Shown one piece after another: positions 13,430-21,696 of a DNA stretch of 58,417 nt. Under the pieces are notes generated by a model. It had not been told where the DNA came from. It ran no database searches and worked only from the letters and a program-made list of their open reading frames with translations. Source of the DNA: Clostridiales bacterium (GTDB taxonomy: Bacteria; Bacillota; Clostridia; Christensenellales; Pumilibacteraceae); assembly GCA_029070965.1 (NCBI GenBank), contig JAIEBI010000034.1:1-58417 (forward strand), written 5' to 3'. A program made the position numbers and the translations under genes. The first letter of the stretch is position 1. The number at the start of each line of letters is the position of its first letter.

Positions 13430-15318
13430 TACTTATTCTCCTTCTCGCCGGACTTCTTTTGCGCAGGCTTTTTTGCTGTTGTCGATTTAGTTGTTGTAGG
13501 CTTGGTTGTTGTAGACTTCTTTACACCACTTGATTTAGCTGTTGCAGTTTTTGAACCGCCCGACTTAGCCGTTGTAGTCTTTGAACCGCTTGACTTGGCG
13601 GCAGGTTTTTTTGCGCCGCTTGTCTTGGCCGCTGTTGATTTAGCCGCGTTTGTTTTGGGCTTCACTGCTGCTGATTTAGCTACACTTGTTTTTGGCTTGG
13701 CAGTGGTAGTCTTTTTTACAATTGTAATTTCGGGCTCGGCTTTTGTCGTCTTTTTTGACTTGGTTTGAGGCTTGGACTCCGATTGAACAGTGTCTGTAAC
13801 TTCGGTCAGTTCTTGCACTGTTTGTTCTACCGTAGCAATATCCTCGGTAGACGCTTGCTCGGCTTGTTGCGATTTAGCAGCCTCAAGCTCCGCTTTTTCC
13901 TTTTGCGCGCGGTCTTTGGCATTTATAGACGCCATGCGCGCTTCGTCCGCGCGGTAGCAAGCCACATAGTGCGTGTCCGACACCTTGACAAGCGGCGGAT
14001 ACTCACCGTCACAGCATTCGATACAGCTTTCGCAACGGTCCTTAAAATAGCAATACTTGGGCATATCGATCGGGTTGGGAACCTGACCTTTTATACTGTA
14101 CAGCTCTTCAACGTCCTTATTGATGACGGGCTTGCTCTTTTGGAGTCCCACGGTATACGGGTGCAACGGCGTGTCGAATATATCCTCCACCGTGCCTTTT
14201 TCTATTACACGACCGGCATACATAACTACAACGTAGTCAGCCATACTCGCAATGACGCCAAGATCGTGCGTTATAATCATTATGGATCCGTTGATTTTGG
14301 TCTTGATATCTTTTAGCAAATCCAAAACTTGGGCTTGAATAGTAACGTCAAGCGCCGTGGTAGGTTCGTCGGCGACAATCAGTTTGGGATTGCACGCAAG
14401 CGCCATAGCTATCATTACGCGCTGACGCATGCCGCCCGACAGCTCGTGCGGGAACCTTTTGTAAACAATCTCGGGCATGGCAATGCCGACAAGCTGCAAC
14501 ATTTCTATTGTGCGCTTATGCGCAAGCTCTTTGTCCGCCCCGGGTGTGTGAAGAAGAACAACCTCGTCCAACTGATTACCTATCGTAAATAGAGGATTAA
14601 GGCTGGTCATAGGTTCTTGGAATATCATTGCTATTTCCTTACCGCGTATGCGTTGCATAGCGCGAGTAGGCATTTTGGCAATATCGAACACCTTGTCTTC
14701 CATTTCGAACGCGGGGAACCCGTTTCCGTCCAAAGCTTGAACGTTTTCCATAACGGGATTGCCGTCCTTGTCAAGCACAGGATTACCCTTTTTATTTAGC
14801 TTAGGCTGGGTTTTGATTACGCGTTCGCCGTCCACTTCCTCATATTCCCAAATGGGAATAGGCTTGCCGTCCTCACACTTTTTATAGTCTTGCGTGTTGA
14901 AACGGATAGACCCGCCGACAATCTGACCTTGCGGGGCTTGAACAAGCTGCATAACCGACAGCGAAGTAACGGACTTACCGCAACCGCTTTCGCCTACAAC
15001 GCCGACAATCGAGCTTTTGGGAATGTCAAACGAAACACCGTCTACCGCTTTGGAAACGCCAGCGTCGGTAAAGAAATACGTGCAAAGCCCGTCAACCTCC
15101 AAAATATTGGCAGGATCGCGCATTTCGGTAATATACTGACTTTCGGAAACGTGAATGCGCTTTTTCTTTTCGAATGCGCGCGTGGTTTTGCGATTGTCAC
15201 GTGCGATTTTGCGCGACTCTTTGCCCGAAATATAGTGGGGATCGTCCTTGTGAGTGACGTGTCTGTACCAATCTTTTACGCGCTTTAATACAGATTTCTT
15301 TTCTTCTTTATCGTCCAT
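13429..15318 (-). CDS. oppD: Oligopeptide ABC transporter ATPase OppD, with insert and Lys-rich tail
   Basis: The 629-aa protein carries Walker A GESGCGKS (residues 109-116), Q-loop IFQEPMTSLNP, signature LSGGMRQR, Walker B LIVADEPTTALD and switch IITHDLGV, then the Opp cysteine motif (CYFKDRCESC). Two parts are abnormal. About 75 residues between Walker A and the Q-loop (143-222) contain the repeat-like KGNP/DKDGNPV/DGNGFP. A tail of about 160 residues follows the usual end, with an acidic/Gln segment and then 110 residues made mostly of K, A, T, S and P (520-629, units such as KSSGSKTTTAKSGG). Typical OppD is about 340 residues. The ATG at 15318 has GAGG seven bases upstream; a GTG three bases earlier is the alternative. 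Confidence 0.93.
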   Translation of the reverse strand: MDDKEEKKSVLKRVKDWYRHVTHKDDPHYISGKESRKIARDNRKTTRAFEKKKRIHVSESQYITEMRDPANILEVDGLCTYFFTDAGVSKAVDGVSFDIPKSSIVGVVGESGCGKSVTSLSVMQLVQAPQGQIVGGSIRFNTQDYKKCEDGKPIPIWEYEEVDGERVIKTQPKLNKKGNPVLDKDGNPVMENVQALDGNGFPAFEMEDKVFDIAKMPTRAMQRIRGKEIAMIFQEPMTSLNPLFTIGNQLDEVVLLHTPGADKELAHKRTIEMLQLVGIAMPEIVYKRFPHELSGGMRQRVMIAMALACNPKLIVADEPTTALDVTIQAQVLDLLKDIKTKINGSIMIITHDLGVIASMADYVVVMYAGRVIEKGTVEDIFDTPLHPYTVGLQKSKPVINKDVEELYSIKGQVPNPIDMPKYCYFKDRCESCIECCDGEYPPLVKVSDTHYVACYRADEARMASINAKDRAQKEKAELEAAKSQQAEQASTEDIATVEQTVQELTEVTDTVQSESKPQTKSKKTTKAEPEITIVKKTTTAKPKTSVAKSAAVKPKTNAAKSTAAKTSGAKKPAAKSSGSKTTTAKSGGSKTATAKSSGVKKSTTTKPTTTKSTTAKKPAQKKSGEKENK

Positions 15319-15322
15319 CACA

Positions 15323-16516
15323 TCACCTCTTCATTCTGGGATCGAGCGCGTCGCGCAATCCGTCACCGATAAAGTTGAAAGCTACAACCGCGAGAATAAT
15401 TATAACACCTGCGGGCAGCCAATCCAAAACATAATTGGCAAGTACAGTCGGCTCTTTTGCCGCATTTACCATTCTGCCGAGCGACGCAACCGTACCGGGC
15501 GCACCAAGGTTCAAGAAGCTAAGCGACGCCTCCGTAAGTATAGTGCCACCCAAACCGAGAGTCATAGAAACAATTAGCTGCGGCATAACGTTTGGCACTA
15601 AGTGCTTGAATATCTTGCGCCATGGACTGAACCCGAGCGCGTCGGTAGCCACCATATACTCTTGCTCGCGCAGTGACAAAATTTGTCCGCGAACAAGCCG
15701 AGTAGTACCTGACCAACTCATTAACGTCAGTACGCCCATCATAAAGTAAACTCGTATTCCTTCGTCCATTCCCGAATTGTCAAAGAATGCACCTATAATG
15801 AGCATTATCGGCAATGACGGCAAGCAGTTGAGAATATCCACAAGTCTCATTATAATCATGTCTACCCAGCCGCCGAAGTAGCCGGCAAGACCGCCCATAA
15901 TAACGCCGATTAACGTGTATACCAAAACTACCAAAAAGCTGAGCATTAACGATAGTCGCCCGCCGTACATAAGCCTAACAAAAATATCGTATCCTGTGCC
16001 GTCAGTACCAAAAACGTGCAGGGCTTTTTTGCCGTACTTGTTTACGCCGTATGTAAACGCTTGCGCGTGTATATTCAAATTGTCCGGCCTGTTTATTGAG
16101 CTGGTGTAGTACGAAAACTCGTTACCGTTCTCGTCGATTTCCGTATAATACGAAAACTCGTAGAACGTGCGTTGCGACTGCGAACGGTCTATCTCGTCTT
16201 CTTCCCAAGATATGAATACCGGTCCCAAAAAAGAGAACACGACAACAGCCAAAAACATTACCAAACCGACTACGGACAAACGCGAACGGAAAAACCGTTT
16301 GAGAACAAGCTTCATCGGCGATACAATTCTGACGTTATCCGAAATAAATTCGCCTTTGTTTTCGGCTTTTTTCTCTGCCTTTGCCTCACCAGCAGCAACC
16401 GCAACAGCTACGGCTTCGCCCGCACCAGATTGCACGGCAGTCTCGTCCATATTAGACGTGATTACATCCTCGGTATTTGCGGCGTTATTAATAATTTCTT
16501 TTTTATTATCTTCCAT
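15323..16516 (-). CDS. oppC: Oligopeptide ABC transporter permease OppC
   Basis: The 397-aa permease has a first helix at about residues 77-97 (LSVVGLVMFLAVVVFSFLGP), an extracytoplasmic loop of about 80 residues and the BPD_transp_1 domain with five further helices. The EAA loop (ATDALGFSPWRKIFKHLVPN) docks with the ATPases. It ends with DGLRDALDPRMK, the usual OppC C-terminus. The first 65 residues form an acidic/alanine-rich cytoplasmic extension (GEAVAVAVAAGEAKAEKKAE) not found in typical OppC of about 300 residues. The start lies ten bases beyond the OppB stop, with AGGCGGTG before it. OppB and OppC form the membrane channel. Confidence 0.95.
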   Translation of the reverse strand: MEDNKKEIINNAANTEDVITSNMDETAVQSGAGEAVAVAVAAGEAKAEKKAENKGEFISDNVRIVSPMKLVLKRFFRSRLSVVGLVMFLAVVVFSFLGPVFISWEEDEIDRSQSQRTFYEFSYYTEIDENGNEFSYYTSSINRPDNLNIHAQAFTYGVNKYGKKALHVFGTDGTGYDIFVRLMYGGRLSLMLSFLVVLVYTLIGVIMGGLAGYFGGWVDMIIMRLVDILNCLPSLPIMLIIGAFFDNSGMDEGIRVYFMMGVLTLMSWSGTTRLVRGQILSLREQEYMVATDALGFSPWRKIFKHLVPNVMPQLIVSMTLGLGGTILTEASLSFLNLGAPGTVASLGRMVNAAKEPTVLANYVLDWLPAGVIIILAVVAFNFIGDGLRDALDPRMKR

Positions 16517-16526
16517 AATACACCGC

Positions 16527-17510
16527 CTACTTGGAAATCTTTATTCGCGGATCGACCAGCATATAGGTCAAATCCGACAGTAAAGTGCCGAGTACCGAAA
16601 GTATGGCTATAAACATATTGTAACCCATAACAAGCGGAATATCGCACACCTGCAATGCTTGATATGCTATACGACCTATACCGTCGATAGCAAAAACGTC
16701 TTCCAGTATCATCATACCGCCGAACAAACCGGGAATAATTCCCGCCGTCATTGTTACGATAGGTACCATAGTGTTACGGAACACATGCTTGTAAACAACC
16801 TTGCGCTCCGAAAGTCCTTTGGCGCGCGCAGTGCGCACGTAGTCCTGATTAAGTACTTCCAGCGTGTTTGTGCGCGTATGGCGCATCAGTCCGCCGATAG
16901 ATCCTATTATAATTGTTGCCATAGGCAAAATCATATGCCAAATCAAATCGCCGAAATCAAACCCGTTTACGTCACCTTCCTTAATACCTTGCAATGGCAA
17001 CCAGCCGAGTTCGACCGAAAACACGCGCAACAACAGATATGCCAAAAAGAAGGATGGTAGCGATATACCTATCATTGCCAAAATCGACGTAGCATAATCT
17101 ACAGCGCCGTACTGATTGGTTGCCGCCTTAATGCCGAGAGGTATGGCGATGATAAACTGGAACACAAACGCCGCCATAGCAATGCCGAACGAAATCCACA
17201 TATGGTCGGCAATAACTTCGCCGACCGGCTGCTGAAATTTGAACGACATACCCAATTCGCCGCGCAGCGCACCGGTAAACCAGCTCCAATACCCTTTCAT
17301 TATGCCTAAAAAGGAGCTATCGGCAATGCCGTACAATTCCTTTTGATGTAACATGTCAGCCTCGGTGATAACGCCGGTATTGAGCTTGTCAAGAAGAGTC
17401 TTCTCGACGTAATCGCTGGGCATTATGCGCATAATCAGGTATAACAAAACGGACACCAGTAGCAAAATCAATATGGAGTATAAAACTCTTTTTATGATGT
17501 ACTTAACCAT
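16527..17510 (-). CDS. oppB: Oligopeptide ABC transporter permease OppB
   Basis: The 327-aa protein has the length and plan of OppB/DppB: helix 1 (about residues 9-29), an extracytoplasmic region, then a five-helix BPD_transp_1 domain with the EAA loop YVRTARAKGLSERKVVYKHV and the C-terminal DLTYMLVDPRIK. The segment SFKFQQPVGEVIADHMW matches the conserved SxxxxxPV region. AAAGG lies a few bases before the ATG. It follows OppA after 26 bases with no hairpin between them. Confidence 0.95.
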   Translation of the reverse strand: MVKYIIKRVLYSILILLLVSVLLYLIMRIMPSDYVEKTLLDKLNTGVITEADMLHQKELYGIADSSFLGIMKGYWSWFTGALRGELGMSFKFQQPVGEVIADHMWISFGIAMAAFVFQFIIAIPLGIKAATNQYGAVDYATSILAMIGISLPSFFLAYLLLRVFSVELGWLPLQGIKEGDVNGFDFGDLIWHMILPMATIIIGSIGGLMRHTRTNTLEVLNQDYVRTARAKGLSERKVVYKHVFRNTMVPIVTMTAGIIPGLFGGMMILEDVFAIDGIGRIAYQALQVCDIPLVMGYNMFIAILSVLGTLLSDLTYMLVDPRIKISK

Positions 17511-17536
17511 TTTTTAACCTTTAGTGATTGAAAACC

Positions 17537-20158
17537 TTATTTAGCTTTTTTCACAATCTCAACTTCCCAAATTCTGGAAAGCGGCGATTGATAAGTAGTA
17601 ACGTTGACTGAACCGCGCATAAGGGTGCTTTCATTGAATACGCCCTTTCTCCAAATATAATAAACCTTTCTCTGATACGTCGGGAACTCGACTGCAAGAT
17701 CCATCAGTTTATTAAGCGCGTCGTTATAAGTAATTTTACGAGCTGCGGTTTCGTCTGTTTCTCGGCCCTCGTCTATAAGGTCAGAAAGCTCATTGATCAT
17801 TTCTCGTTGAATATAGTTGTCTGGATTCTTATTAGCGGGCAACTCCTCAAACGCACTGCTGAATATGTATTTATATCCCCACGCCGTAGTGCTGGTAGCT
17901 TGCGAATTCTTGTGATACACCTGATACATATCGGGATCTGACGATGAGCTCCAAGCAGCAGCCCACACCGTAAGCAGTCCGCTGGACAGCTTGGAAAGCG
18001 CCGTAGAGTCGTGCGTAACGGTAATATCACAACCCAAATCGTTAAGGATTTCCGCAGACTGCAAAAGCATATTGTTAGCGGGGTGATCGTCGCTGTCGCC
18101 GGCAATAGTAAACGTATACTTTATCTTTTTACCCTTATCGTCCAACCAAACGCCGTTCTTATACTCACAACCGCCGTCAAGCAACAAATCTCTTGCGCTC
18201 TTGCCGGTTTCGTCAAATTGATAGTAAGGACCCCACGCATCATCGTAATAATCCTCAAGAGTTTTGGACATAGGTCTGTAAATGATAGAAGCGCCGTTAC
18301 CGCCATAATAAGACTCAATCGTTTCCGGTTGCAAAGTTGTCATTATAGCTTTGCGAATATAGATATTTGGAATATATCGCGCGCTTACGCCGATATAACC
18401 GTAACCGAGGTTTTCGGCAGATTCGTACTCAAGCTTGTTTTGATCTTCACCGATAAGTTTGTTAATATCGTCGCGCTTCATAGACGGCGAAGCATAATCG
18501 ACAGAACCCGTCTTAACGGCATTGTAAAGCTGGGAGCTGCTTATTACCTTATAGCGCAGTTTTTTAATTTTAGGTCTGCCCAGCAAAAAATGGGGATTGG
18601 ACTCAAAGTAGACTATGTTATCGCTACCGAAAAACGCGCTCTTCGATTTTGCAACGCCGCCCTTGCTGGTCGACGCACGGAAAGGACCTGCGCCCAAAGG
18701 CAACTGCTTAACCCTGATGCTGTCCATAAAATCGGGATCGGAGAACTTAACGCCAAAGTACTCGTTGTCGGCGCCGTTATCACCGGTAGCCTTAGCCCAT
18801 TCCGTTTTGGTCGAATAGTAATGGCCGGGAGCGACGGTAAACGCAAAGTTTTGTTCCGCTTTGGGGTCTACGCCGTTTATCGTAATCTTTAAAACGTCGT
18901 ACGATTTGGCATTGCCCTCAGCGTCTTTAAGCGTGATCGGGCTTCCTTCGTTATTGTTTGCGGGAATACTTGATTGCTTGGGAAGAATTTCTATGCCCGA
19001 TACGTTTTTGACTTGCAAATCGTCCTTGAACATACGGTGCTTTACGTCGGAAAGCAAATAGTCTTCCATATACACGTTTACGGGATAAGAAACCATTACA
19101 CCAAGTAGGTTTTGCTTATAACCGTCGGACGCAATATTTTGCTCCATAAACATTCCGTTATACAAATACGAAATCATTTGATCTCTGAATTTATTGCCCG
19201 TGCGGTCCTTTGCTTTTGCCGGAACTTTGCCGGGATAATTGTTTTCATACTCGTAGTATTTATTGTTATTCGCGTCGAGCTTTTCGTTAAGTTTGACTGT
19301 ACCGTTGTAATACAAGAACAACTGCCAAGGCTCGGTCAAGATATACTTGCCGTCCTTATCTTTGTATTTTTCGAATTCTTTTATATACGACTGACCTGTC
19401 GTCTCGTCGGTGGCGATATCGACAGAAATAACCGAAGTCCAAGTTTCATTCAAAGAGGTCTTGTAATACTCCTGAATTTTGTTGATATCGGACGCAATGG
19501 TTTTGTCGTCTTCATAATATTCATAATCGGCAAAGCCCGCGTCTCCCCAACCGGCGTCCTCATCCTCTATCCACGCCAAAATCGAGTTGAGACGGCCCTC
19601 GACAAACTGTTGGAAATACTTGTCGGCGTCGGTCGCATTATCCAAATCGGGCGTTTGAGTGCGGTATTCGGTCAAGCCTTTTATTTTTACCGAGTACATG
19701 GTATTAGATCCGGTATAAGCGGGATCGAGATACATATACAAATTAAATAAAACGTCGTCCTTGGTAAGAGGTTTGCCGTCGCTGAACTTAATGTTGTCCT
19801 TAAGTGCAAAGTAATATTCTGTACGGTATTCACCGTAATTGTTGCCTTGCACCATTGATTTATCGCCGTATTTAACCTTACTCCAAGCAAGCGACACGCA
19901 CGGTTCGTTCCAATCGGCTATCAGCGTTCCTTTTTTGTCGCTGGAAAGCATGCCGATTTGGGTCTGACCGACAATTTCGCCGTCGGCGCCGGACGTATAA
20001 AAGAACGGATTGAAAACGGTATCCAATGCGTCCGTTGCAAGTACGAGCGCGGGCGTATTGTCCTTAGTTCCGCAAGCCATAAGCGGTGTCGCCATAGAAC
20101 ATACACACGTCGTTAGGCATAACATTTTTGCTATAGTCTTTTTAAGCGTAATTTTCAT
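17537..20158 (-). CDS. oppA: Oligopeptide-binding lipoprotein OppA, unusually large
   Basis: The 873-aa protein has a lipoprotein signal (PLMAC, Cys29) and an SBP_bac_5 fold: the N-terminal segment FALKDNIKFSDGKPLTKDDVLFNLYMYLDPAY is the family signature, and IRKAIMTTLQPETI and the C-terminal WAAAWSSSSDPD region complete the second lobe. Typical OppA proteins are about 540-600 residues; the extra length lies mainly between residues 180 and 450, in Tyr/Asp/Lys-rich stretches. It captures peptides outside the membrane and hands them to OppBC. A near-perfect AGGAGG precedes the ATG. Its place directly downstream of the surface protease and two surface proteins argues for peptide substrates. Confidence 0.93.
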   Translation of the reverse strand: MKITLKKTIAKMLCLTTCVCSMATPLMACGTKDNTPALVLATDALDTVFNPFFYTSGADGEIVGQTQIGMLSSDKKGTLIADWNEPCVSLAWSKVKYGDKSMVQGNNYGEYRTEYYFALKDNIKFSDGKPLTKDDVLFNLYMYLDPAYTGSNTMYSVKIKGLTEYRTQTPDLDNATDADKYFQQFVEGRLNSILAWIEDEDAGWGDAGFADYEYYEDDKTIASDINKIQEYYKTSLNETWTSVISVDIATDETTGQSYIKEFEKYKDKDGKYILTEPWQLFLYYNGTVKLNEKLDANNNKYYEYENNYPGKVPAKAKDRTGNKFRDQMISYLYNGMFMEQNIASDGYKQNLLGVMVSYPVNVYMEDYLLSDVKHRMFKDDLQVKNVSGIEILPKQSSIPANNNEGSPITLKDAEGNAKSYDVLKITINGVDPKAEQNFAFTVAPGHYYSTKTEWAKATGDNGADNEYFGVKFSDPDFMDSIRVKQLPLGAGPFRASTSKGGVAKSKSAFFGSDNIVYFESNPHFLLGRPKIKKLRYKVISSSQLYNAVKTGSVDYASPSMKRDDINKLIGEDQNKLEYESAENLGYGYIGVSARYIPNIYIRKAIMTTLQPETIESYYGGNGASIIYRPMSKTLEDYYDDAWGPYYQFDETGKSARDLLLDGGCEYKNGVWLDDKGKKIKYTFTIAGDSDDHPANNMLLQSAEILNDLGCDITVTHDSTALSKLSSGLLTVWAAAWSSSSDPDMYQVYHKNSQATSTTAWGYKYIFSSAFEELPANKNPDNYIQREMINELSDLIDEGRETDETAARKITYNDALNKLMDLAVEFPTYQRKVYYIWRKGVFNESTLMRGSVNVTTYQSPLSRIWEVEIVKKAK

Positions 20159-20195
20159 ATTACCTCCTAATTTAACATGAATTGAATGATATAAG

Positions 20196-21692
20196 TTATC
20201 TTTTTATCATAGTAGCTGATATTACGTCGTTATCAACGGAAAGAGTTACGTCGTACACGCTTTTGTCGATACGGGTCAAAACATACTTGTTTTCTTCGAC
20301 GTATTCCGTGCTTGATATCGTTTTGGCAGAATAACCGCCGTTTCTGTTCTTTTGCGACAGTTTATATATTGCGTCCTTATCAAACAATATCGAGCCGTTG
20401 TCGTCCGTATACTTAACGTAAAGCGTATACTCTTGGTCTGCGGTAATAACCGCGGTGGATTTAAATACTTTTACGTTTGTTGCGGAACAGTTTTCAAGCA
20501 CAGCCGAAGCGTTCTTTTGTGCAACCAACAAGTCGTCTGCAATGTCGAGAGCATTTTTATCCACGCCTACGCCGATAAGATACTCGAATGTGCAACTGTC
20601 ACTGCTCGTTGACGTGATATTAACATTTTTCACCACGGCGCCGGCAGCGCATTGTCCTGCAATAATACCGACATGATACTGAGTAATATCTGTATTGGAC
20701 ACTTCATAACTGAGCTTAACGTCTTTAAACGTGACATCGGTGATTTCGGCACCTGATTCAAGCATTCTGAACATACCAAAGTTTTCATACGTGCGGTCAA
20801 GCGCTTTCATCTTCATTGTAAAATTGCTTATCGTATGTCCGTTGCCTATAAATTTGCCTTTGTACGACTTAGGGATTTTGGTTGACGATTTTTCGTCGTC
20901 GTACACGGCGTCTTTCATATCAATATCGTTAAGCAAATAGAAGTTTGCTTCCTCGCCGACAGAAGAAATAGACAAATCTTTAGCTTCTCTGACTAATTGA
21001 TAGTTGCCGTCAAGCGATTGTCCCCATACGTCTATTGTAAGACTGTCGCCCGCAACGGTGGAAAAGTCGTACGGGAATTTACTCAACGCGGTCGCTTCCT
21101 CCGTACTGTCCTGAACAAAGTTATATGACAAGAAGGTGTAATCCTTAACTCTAAACGCCGATTCGTACAAAGATGTAGCTTTGCCGTCAACTGTGCGCGG
21201 CAAATCGATATTTGTTGACTTAGCGTAATCTTTGCCGTAGTGCAAAACTACCTTGTAGTTATTCCACCACTTTGCGCAAAGCGTAACGTCCTTGTCTGCA
21301 ACCGTATCGGCAGAAAATACCCATTCAGTATCGGAAACGATAATATTACCGTCATCATCGTGCTTAACATTGCCGTTTTCATCCATTTCGGCGAGATAAA
21401 ATCCTTTAAAGGAATAACCTGCCTTAGCCGGAATGCCTACGCCACCGCCGCTTTTACTCGGCGCGGGAAGCTTGCTGTTCTCTTTTACAAGCAATCTAAC
21501 AGAACCCTTGTTGTTGACAGTCCCGCCTTGAAAATCGTACGTTACCGCAACCTTATATCCGCGCTTCTTAATCGTATCCTCGTTAATGTCATCCGAACAC
21601 GCCGCAAACACGAATATGCCGAGTGCCGCGACCAAAGCTAACAGTATGAACAGAACAAGATTTCTGCGTTTTTTGGAAACATTATTTTGCAT
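20196..21692 (-). CDS. Surface lipoprotein with InlB-type and GLUG-like repeats
   Basis: The 498-aa protein has a basic N-terminus, a hydrophobic segment and a lipobox (FAAC, Cys32). An InlB-type beta-grasp repeat follows (VTYDFQGGTVNNKG to GYSFKGFYLAE, about residues 45-95, with CAKWW as its end). Residues about 270-400 resemble GLUG-type beta-helix repeats (YKGKFIGNGHTISNFTMK, FGMFRMLESGAEITDVTFKDV, GIIAGQCAAGAVVKNVNI). Such modules are adhesive or glycan-facing. The ATG at 21692 lies four bases after the stop of the leucine-rich-repeat gene; an in-frame TTG upstream is less likely. It is the third gene of the operon and precedes OppA by 37 bases. Function is inferred only as surface binding. 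Confidence 0.82.
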   Translation of the reverse strand: MQNNVSKKRRNLVLFILLALVAALGIFVFAACSDDINEDTIKKRGYKVAVTYDFQGGTVNNKGSVRLLVKENSKLPAPSKSGGGVGIPAKAGYSFKGFYLAEMDENGNVKHDDDGNIIVSDTEWVFSADTVADKDVTLCAKWWNNYKVVLHYGKDYAKSTNIDLPRTVDGKATSLYESAFRVKDYTFLSYNFVQDSTEEATALSKFPYDFSTVAGDSLTIDVWGQSLDGNYQLVREAKDLSISSVGEEANFYLLNDIDMKDAVYDDEKSSTKIPKSYKGKFIGNGHTISNFTMKMKALDRTYENFGMFRMLESGAEITDVTFKDVKLSYEVSNTDITQYHVGIIAGQCAAGAVVKNVNITSTSSDSCTFEYLIGVGVDKNALDIADDLLVAQKNASAVLENCSATNVKVFKSTAVITADQEYTLYVKYTDDNGSILFDKDAIYKLSQKNRNGGYSAKTISSTEYVEENKYVLTRIDKSVYDVTLSVDNDVISATMIKR

Positions 21693-21696
21693 TTGA

